From: Geomicrobium sp. JCM 19039
Lineage (GTDB): Bacteria; Bacillota; Bacilli; Bacillales; Marinococcaceae
Length of the DNA: 64,000 bases
Assembly (NCBI RefSeq): GCF_000698145.1
Contig: NZ_BAXB01000004.1
Span: 170,684-234,683, forward strand
Reading direction: 5' to 3'
In this document: piece by piece, positions 58,926 to 64,000 of the stretch
Layout of the letters: every line of letters starts with the position of its first letter
Numbering within the stretch: the stretch's first letter is position 1
Notes under the pieces: generated by a model
Seen by the model: only the letters and a program-made list of their open reading frames with translations
The model's database searches: none
What the model was told of the DNA's origin: nothing
Made by a program: the position numbers and the translations under genes

Positions 58926-59606
58926 TCCCGCAACACGCACGGTTCACGTTTCTGCCTACTGGTTACGGTGTGTGGAAAGAAGTCCAAATGCCCCATATAT
59001 TCATTAATGTGACACTTGAGAAAGAAAAATCATCATTTTAAACGTGGATGGGCACATAAACGGAGTGAACGGTCACAAATTACGATATATGTGACCATTG
59101 AGGCTGGGTTGTCACATAAATGACCGGTCATCACATGCTTGCGCCAGGTGGTGACCATCGGCCCCGTCTTTGTACCATTCAGCAAACGTCTTCCGTGTTG
59201 CCCGCCACCCTCGGAGTGACGAACAACGATCGGCAACGAAGTTGTCGAAGTGAGATGAACTTCAAAAGACGATCGGCAGACATTCACCTGCAAACAGTGA
59301 TCTCGATCATCGGATTCAGTGAATTTCCTTCGTTCAACTTGAAAAATACTGGTCGATCGGCATACACTTACTCATTCAACGATCACTATTCGCTAAATGT
59401 ATCAGCTTTTGCGAATTACGTGTTTAGAATGATCGCAAAAACGACGGTGCTTACGACTGGCGCTTCGCTGCCCTGGCTCGTTCCGTTGATCTTCTCATGA
59501 GAAGTATGCTATTATAAGATAAGGACATTTACGGGTTACAGAAGAAATGAACGGCATTTCTTCTGTGTATGAGATAGACTGCCGTTTTTATGGAGGTGCG
59601 AACGTG

Positions 59607-59840
59607 ATGATCACTACTGTTTTAACGATATTGTTAATTATTAACGCAATTGCATTGATTACTGTTGTACTACTTCAATCAGGACGTAGTGCTGGACTAT
59701 CGGGAGCGATTTCCGGTGGGGCAGAGCAACTAATGGGGAAACAAAAGGCGCGGGGAATCGAAGCATTCTTATCGAAATCCACCGTCGTACTGGCGATTTT
59801 ATTCTTTGTAATTACCGTTTTATTAGCGTATTTCATCTAA
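59607..59840 (+). CDS. secG: SecG subunit of the protein translocase
   Basis: 77 residues, two hydrophobic helices separated by the conserved cytoplasmic loop ([20 protein letters not shown], then [16 protein letters not shown]). Stimulates SecYEG export. ATG 59607 follows GGAGGTG by eight bases (GTG 59604 is also possible). Position between eno and esterase/rnr is standard in Bacillus. Confidence 0.94.
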   Translation: MITTVLTILLIINAIALITVVLLQSGRSAGLSGAISGGAEQLMGKQKARGIEAFLSKSTVVLAILFFVITVLLAYFI

Positions 59841-59843
59841 AGG

Positions 59844-59877
59844 CAGTAGGGGGTCACACGCTCCCTGCTGTTTTTTT
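59844..59877 (+). terminator. terminator after secG
   Basis: CAGTAGGGGG (59844-59853) pairs with CTCCCTGCTG (59861-59870) with wobbles, followed by TTTTTTTG. Confidence 0.75.
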
Positions 59878-59939
59878 GTTTTAATCACCGAAAGAACGGG
59901 AATTCTACGATCGTCAGGTAAGAACGGAGGCGCATCACG

Positions 59940-60623
59940 ATGATCGGATGTTTATGCTTACACGGCTTCACAGGTTCCCCCGCCGAAGTCGAACCGATTG
60001 CTGAACGGTTAAGAAGGAAGAAGGGATGGCTCGTCTATACACCGGTCCTTCCAGGTCACGGTGAAGATGATGAGCTGAAAAACGGAGAAGGATCAACTTG
60101 GATATATACCGCAGATCGCGCCGCGAACGAAATGCTCAAACATGTGGATGAACTGTATGTAATCGGCTTTTCAATGGGTGGGATGTTGGCCTGTTATTTG
60201 GCGGCGAAATATCCGATCAAGAAACTGGTGCTCGTGAATGCTGCGGCTTATTACGTAAATCGTCCACAAATCATTGAAAATGTCCGAACCTCCATGCGGG
60301 AAGGGATGAACGACCCGTGGATGGCGCTCGTTAATGATAAAGCAAAGGAAACATCAATTCGTTCGGTATTTGAATTTATGAAAACCGTCCGAACCGTAAG
60401 GCCGTACGTTCGAGAAGTGACCGCCTCTGTCTTGATTGCCCAAGGAGAGAAAGACATTCTCGTTCCGGAGAAGAGTGCGGCTTATTTATATGATAATATC
60501 GGATCAAAGTATAAACGACTGTACATGTATGAGCAGTCCAACCATTTTGTGTTTCAAGATGTGGAAAAGCTTCAAGTTATACGAGATATCGAGCATTTCT
60601 TGAAAGGAAACGAGACAACATGA
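59940..60623 (+). CDS. carboxylesterase-like alpha/beta hydrolase, first of pair
   Basis: 227 residues. LHGFTGSPAEVEPIAERL (oxyanion), nucleophile GFSMGGMLA (Ser about 80), acid GEKDILVP, His QSNHFVFQD. It resembles the Est30/YvaK family and the next gene, from which it probably arose by duplication. RBS AACGGAGG. Its stop overlaps the next start (ATGA). Natural substrate unknown. Confidence 0.82.
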   Translation: MIGCLCLHGFTGSPAEVEPIAERLRRKKGWLVYTPVLPGHGEDDELKNGEGSTWIYTADRAANEMLKHVDELYVIGFSMGGMLACYLAAKYPIKKLVLVNAAAYYVNRPQIIENVRTSMREGMNDPWMALVNDKAKETSIRSVFEFMKTVRTVRPYVREVTASVLIAQGEKDILVPEKSAAYLYDNIGSKYKRLYMYEQSNHFVFQDVEKLQVIRDIEHFLKGNETT

Positions 60624-61372
60624 AAATTAAAGCTCCAAAACCGTTTACGTTTGAAGGAGAGAGTAATCGAGCCGTTCTTTTGCTCCATGGGTTTACAGGC
60701 TCTTCAAATGACGTACGCATGCTCGGAAGGTATTTACAAAAGCAAGGGTATACGAGTCATGCTCCTGTATTCCCAGGGCACGGCGTACCCCCAGAACAAC
60801 TGATGCAAACGGATTGGCACGACTGGTGGGCGGCTGTTGAAGAGGGGTATCAGCATCTCGTTGACCGAGGGTTTACTACGATCGCGGTTTGCGGACTGTC
60901 CCTTGGCGGTTTGCTCAGTTTGAAAGTCGGCTATACTTTTGATGTGAATGGCATCGTGCCGATGTGTGCACCTGTCATGCAACAAGGCATGAACGACAGG
61001 CTATACCAGGGCGTTGTTGATTATGCTAAGCAATACAAACAGTTTGAAAAGAAAGATGAAGAAACGATTGAAGAAGAAATGGATGAATTTGAAACGATGC
61101 CTCTTGATACATTGGCGTCGATTGATGAACTGATCTTTGATGTGCGCGACCGGCTCGCAAACATTAAACAACCAATAAAAGTGATACAAGCCGGACAAGA
61201 TGACCTCGTTCCACCTGAGAACGCGGATGTGATTTATGAAGAAGTCTCCTCGAAACATCGCGATCGAGTACTTTACGAAAATGCCCCACACGTCATTACA
61301 TTGTGGGAAGAGAAAGAACGTTTACATGAAGAGATCGTTGCGTTTTTAGATTCACTAGAATGGTCATCTTAA
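60620..61372 (+). CDS. est: carboxylesterase, Est30/YvaK family
   Basis: 250 residues as in Geobacillus Est30. LLLHGFTGSSNDVRMLG, FPGHGVPPEQL, nucleophile GLSLGGLLS (Ser about 94), acid AGQDDLVPPENA (about 193), His ENAPHVITLW (about 222). Hydrolyses short acyl esters in known homologues. The secG-est-rnr order is conserved in Bacillus. Confidence 0.9.
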   Translation: MKIKAPKPFTFEGESNRAVLLLHGFTGSSNDVRMLGRYLQKQGYTSHAPVFPGHGVPPEQLMQTDWHDWWAAVEEGYQHLVDRGFTTIAVCGLSLGGLLSLKVGYTFDVNGIVPMCAPVMQQGMNDRLYQGVVDYAKQYKQFEKKDEETIEEEMDEFETMPLDTLASIDELIFDVRDRLANIKQPIKVIQAGQDDLVPPENADVIYEEVSSKHRDRVLYENAPHVITLWEEKERLHEEIVAFLDSLEWSS

Positions 61373-61390
61373 GAGAAAGGAGAGAAAACA

Positions 61391-63684
61391 TTGAGAGAAC
61401 AAGTACTCACGTTTATTCGCGATGAAGCGAATAAACCACTAAATGTAAAAGAATTGCAAGAGGCACTCGGTCACGGAGAGAGTGCCGATGAACAAAAACA
61501 GCTCGTAAAAACACTGAATGAGCTTGAGGATGAAGGCGTACTCATCCGTACGCGCAATAATCGGTACGGATTACCGGAAAAAATGAATCTGCTCAAAGGT
61601 CGTGTACAAGCTCACGCCAAAGGGTTTGCGTTTATTATTCCTGAGAACGAAGACGAAGAAGATGTGTATGTAGCTCCTGGCGATCTTGCTGGAGCGATGC
61701 ATAAAGACATCGTATTCGTACGGGTTTCTTCTCGCACGGGTGGCAATAAAGGAGACCGCGCGGAAGGTACGGTCGTACGTATTCTTGAGCGCGGGGTATC
61801 GACGGTCGTCGGCACATATCTTGATTATGAACGGTATGGCTTTGTGAAACCGGACGATAAGCATATGCAAGGCGACGTATTTATTCCAGAAGGAAGAAAT
61901 CACGGTGCCGCAGAAGGCCACAAAGTTGTCGTCGAACTGACGAAGTATCCGGAGGGCCGACAAGGTGCAGAAGGTGAAATCGTACGTATTCTAGGCCATA
62001 AAAATGACCCAGGAACCGACATTTTATCGATCATCTTTAAACACGGCCTGCCTGGAGAATTTCCTGAAGAAGTTACCGAGCAAGCAGCAAACACGGCTGA
62101 CACGATTGATCCAAATGAAGTAAAAAGACGACGTGACTTGCGTGAAGAAACGATTGTGACGATTGACGGTGCCGATGCGAAAGACTTAGACGATGCGGTG
62201 ACGGTTGAAGAGTTGGACAACGGAAATTATAAGCTCGGCGTGCACATCGCTGACGTGAGTCACTACGTGACGGAAGGGTCTCCGATTGATGTCGAGGCTG
62301 CAGACCGTGCAACGAGTTCCTATCTTGTTGACCGTGTGATACCGATGATTCCACATCGTCTATCGAACGGGATTTGCTCGTTAAACCCACAAGTCGATCG
62401 TCTAACACTCACGTGCGAGATGGAGATCACTCCGAGTGGCGACGTCGTGAATCATGAGATTTTTGAGAGTGTTATTCGCACGAATGAACGGATGACATAC
62501 ACCGCTGTGAACGAGATTCTCGCTGATCGAAATGAAGAGACACGGGCGAAGTACGAAAGCCTCGTCCCCCTCTTCGAACGGATGGAGAAGCTCGCCGCCA
62601 TCTTACGTAAGAAAAGATTTAAACGCGGTGCGATTGATTTTGACTTTAAAGAAGCAAAAGTGCAGATGGATGAAGAAGGGCGTCCGACGGATGTGGCGGT
62701 AATTGAACGGTCGGTGGGCGAGAAGTTGATCGAGGAGTTTATGCTTTGTGCCAACGAAACGGTCGCTGAACATTTCCACTGGTTGAAGTTGCCGTTTATT
62801 TACCGAATTCACGAGGATCCAGACGATGAAAAGCTTCAGAAGTTTTTGGAGTTCATTACGAGTTTTGGATATGTGATGAAAGGTCGCGGCGATGCGATTC
62901 ATCCCGTGCGCTTCAGGAAGTATTGGAGACGGTGAAAGGGGAAGCGGAGGAAACCGTCATTAGTACAGTGTTGCTCCGTTCGATGCAACAAGCGAAGTAC
63001 GACCCGACGAATGTCGGTCACTTCGGACTTGCGGCTGATTTCTACACGCACTTCACGTCCCCGATTCGTCGGTACCCTGACTTGATTGTGCACCGTTTAA
63101 TTCGTACGTATCTTGTGAACGGGCAGACGGGCAAGAAGACGACCGATCATTGGCAAGGGAAATTGCCAGAGATCGCGACGCATTCATCAGAAATGGAGCG
63201 ACGAGCGGTTGATGCGGAACGTGACGTTGATGATCTGAAAAAAGCGGAATATATGCGTGACAAGATTGGTGAGGAATTCACTGGTTTTGTAAGCGGAGCG
63301 GCGAACTTCGGATTGTTTATCCGGCTTGATAATACGATTGAAGGGATGGTGCACATTAGTCACCTGACCGACGATTATTATCATTACGATGAGCGGCAAT
63401 ACGCGCTCATTGGTGAACGTACGGGCAATATGTACCGCATCGGTGATCAAGTCGATGTGAGCGTGTTGGAAGTGAATATGGACGAGACGACGATTGATTT
63501 TGAAATCGTCGGGATGCCAAAGCGCAAGCAACGCGCACGTACTGCACCGAAAGTCATTCAAGGTGAGCGCGGAGACCGCCCTGGCGGCAAGCGTGGAGAC
63601 AACACAAAGGGCAAAGGCGGAAAAGGCCAAAAGAACCCGAAAAACAAAGGCTTCCGCTCCAATCGAAAGAAAAAGAAAAAATAA
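61391..63684 (+). CDS. rnr: ribonuclease R (one frame break)
   Basis: Processive 3'-to-5' exoribonuclease, about 764 residues after repair. Cold-shock domains (about 70-230; [18 protein letters not shown]), RNB catalytic domain with [17 protein letters not shown] (Asp cluster) and [16 protein letters not shown]1 domain (about 640-715; [20 protein letters not shown]), basic Lys/Gly-rich tail. TTG start after AAAGGAG. The frame breaks near 62902: one more C (CATCCCG to CATCCCCG) restores [16 protein letters not shown]. Unrepaired pieces are 61391-62935 and 62923-63684. Usually followed by smpB and ssrA, which are not seen before the window ends. Confidence 0.92.
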
Positions 63685-63691
63685 GCAGAAT

Positions 63692-63722
63692 GGACCGTCC
63701 GTGAGTGGACGGTCCTTTTTTT
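63692..63722 (+). terminator. terminator after rnr
   Basis: GGACCGTCC (63692-63700) and GGACGGTCC (63707-63715) form a perfect stem followed by TTTTTTT. Confidence 0.92.
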
Positions 63723-64000
63723 AGATGAACAACTACTATGATGAACAGCGCTATTCTTTCACGCTACGCCACCCGACTGTAGTCGAACAGTTATGCAAGG
63801 ACCAAAGCCCCGCCCCTATATCATGCTGTGAATGGAGGCTAGCCGGCACGGAACAGGGCGAACAGCGTGAAATCATAACCCCAGCAACCGGGTTAGGTGG
63901 AACAAACCGGTGTTTCTGATTCCATAAACGCCTGTTTGGAAGCAGACGTCCATGGATTGGAATCAAAACGAGGCTAAAACGGGCATAGTGGGTGAGTCTG
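63723..64000. other. end of window, no supported gene, dispersed repeat copy 2
   Basis: An open frame at 63725-63919 lacks an RBS and any recognisable protein. At 63917-63976 lies the second copy of the 60-bp dispersed repeat (GATTCCA at its start pairs with TGGAATC near its end). Confidence 0.6.

Larger units (their letters stand above)
58633..59606. other. near 1-kb gap of repeats, no supported gene
   Basis: Contains two dispersed repeats, a 58-bp tandem repeat and small palindromes such as GGTCACA-N12-TGTGACC (59071-59096) and ATGACCGGTCAT (59120-59131). Short open frames cross the tandem repeat but have no RBS and no recognisable product. The right end is the secG leader. Confidence 0.65.

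Noticed and set aside
58771..59041. Three overlapping plus-strand frames in the post-eno gap
   Set aside because: All three frames are open across the tandem repeat, none has an RBS, and the peptides repeat the DNA pattern.
63725..63919. 64-codon open frame after rnr, possibly smpB
   Set aside because: No similarity to SmpB motifs and no RBS; it follows the terminator directly. No tmRNA ends were found either.

Overview
The window is chromosomal DNA of a Firmicute of the family Bacillaceae. Four things point there. First, the order cggR-gapA-pgk-tpiA-gpmI-eno-secG-esterase-rnr. Second, the block trxB-rapZ-yvcK-whiA-crh. Third, strong AGGAGG-type ribosome binding sites with some GTG/TTG starts. 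Fourth, operators of Bacillus type for Zur, CtsR and CggR. Several secreted proteins are very acidic, which suggests an alkaliphile or halophile; this is inference. No rRNA, tRNA or CRISPR array was seen.

Layout. 1-2.9 kb: a PTS set (EIIA, BglG/LicT antiterminator, GlcNAc/glucose-type EIIBC). 3.1-10.3 kb: a catabolic operon for four-carbon sugar acids: DeoR regulator, DUF1537 kinase, two PdxA-type dehydrogenases, and a tripartite tricarboxylate-type transporter TctCBA. 10.4-24.4 kb: CutC, a PutP symporter preceded by a 37-residue membrane peptide, an acidic VWA lipoprotein, an unusual surface gamma-glutamyltransferase carrying an inserted domain and three SLH domains, small membrane proteins, a hydroxyacid dehydrogenase, paired fluoride channels and an MFS carrier. 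24.8-31 kb: a sugar-acid block (gntK and gnd on the minus strand; dgoD and gntP on the plus strand; an RpiR regulator). 31.1-32.6 kb: a Rap receptor overlapping a pheromone precursor gene that contains six tandem copies of DKGSSVF. 33.5-39 kb: TPR protein, trxB, rapZ, yvcK, whiA, crh. 39-41.8 kb: a secreted Vpr-like protease with two chitin-binding-type domains. 42.2-45.9 kb: a Zur-controlled zinc locus (decayed rpsN paralogue, ZnuA-like and ZinT-like lipoproteins sharing one extra domain). 46.4-51.5 kb: clpP, rpoN, small membrane proteins, TetR and PadR modules. 51.6-63.7 kb: the central glycolytic operon, then secG, two esterases and rnr.

A dominant feature is reading-frame breaks. At least seventeen breaks fall in fourteen genes that otherwise match their families over full length, including gpmI, rnr and rapZ. 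Almost all are repaired by adding one base to a short homopolymer, so most are probably sequencing errors. I therefore give each such gene as one entry over its full span and state where the frame changes. The rpsN paralogue is the exception: it also lacks an internal stretch and looks genuinely decayed.

Intergenic gaps near 14.3, 24.5, 46.1, 58.7 and 63.9 kb hold tandem, inverted and dispersed repeats, some of which recur between gaps. The most interesting candidate system is the rap plus multi-repeat phr cassette at 31.1-32.6 kb. Next are the GGT-SLH fusion and the split ZnuA/ZinT pair with its shared domain.
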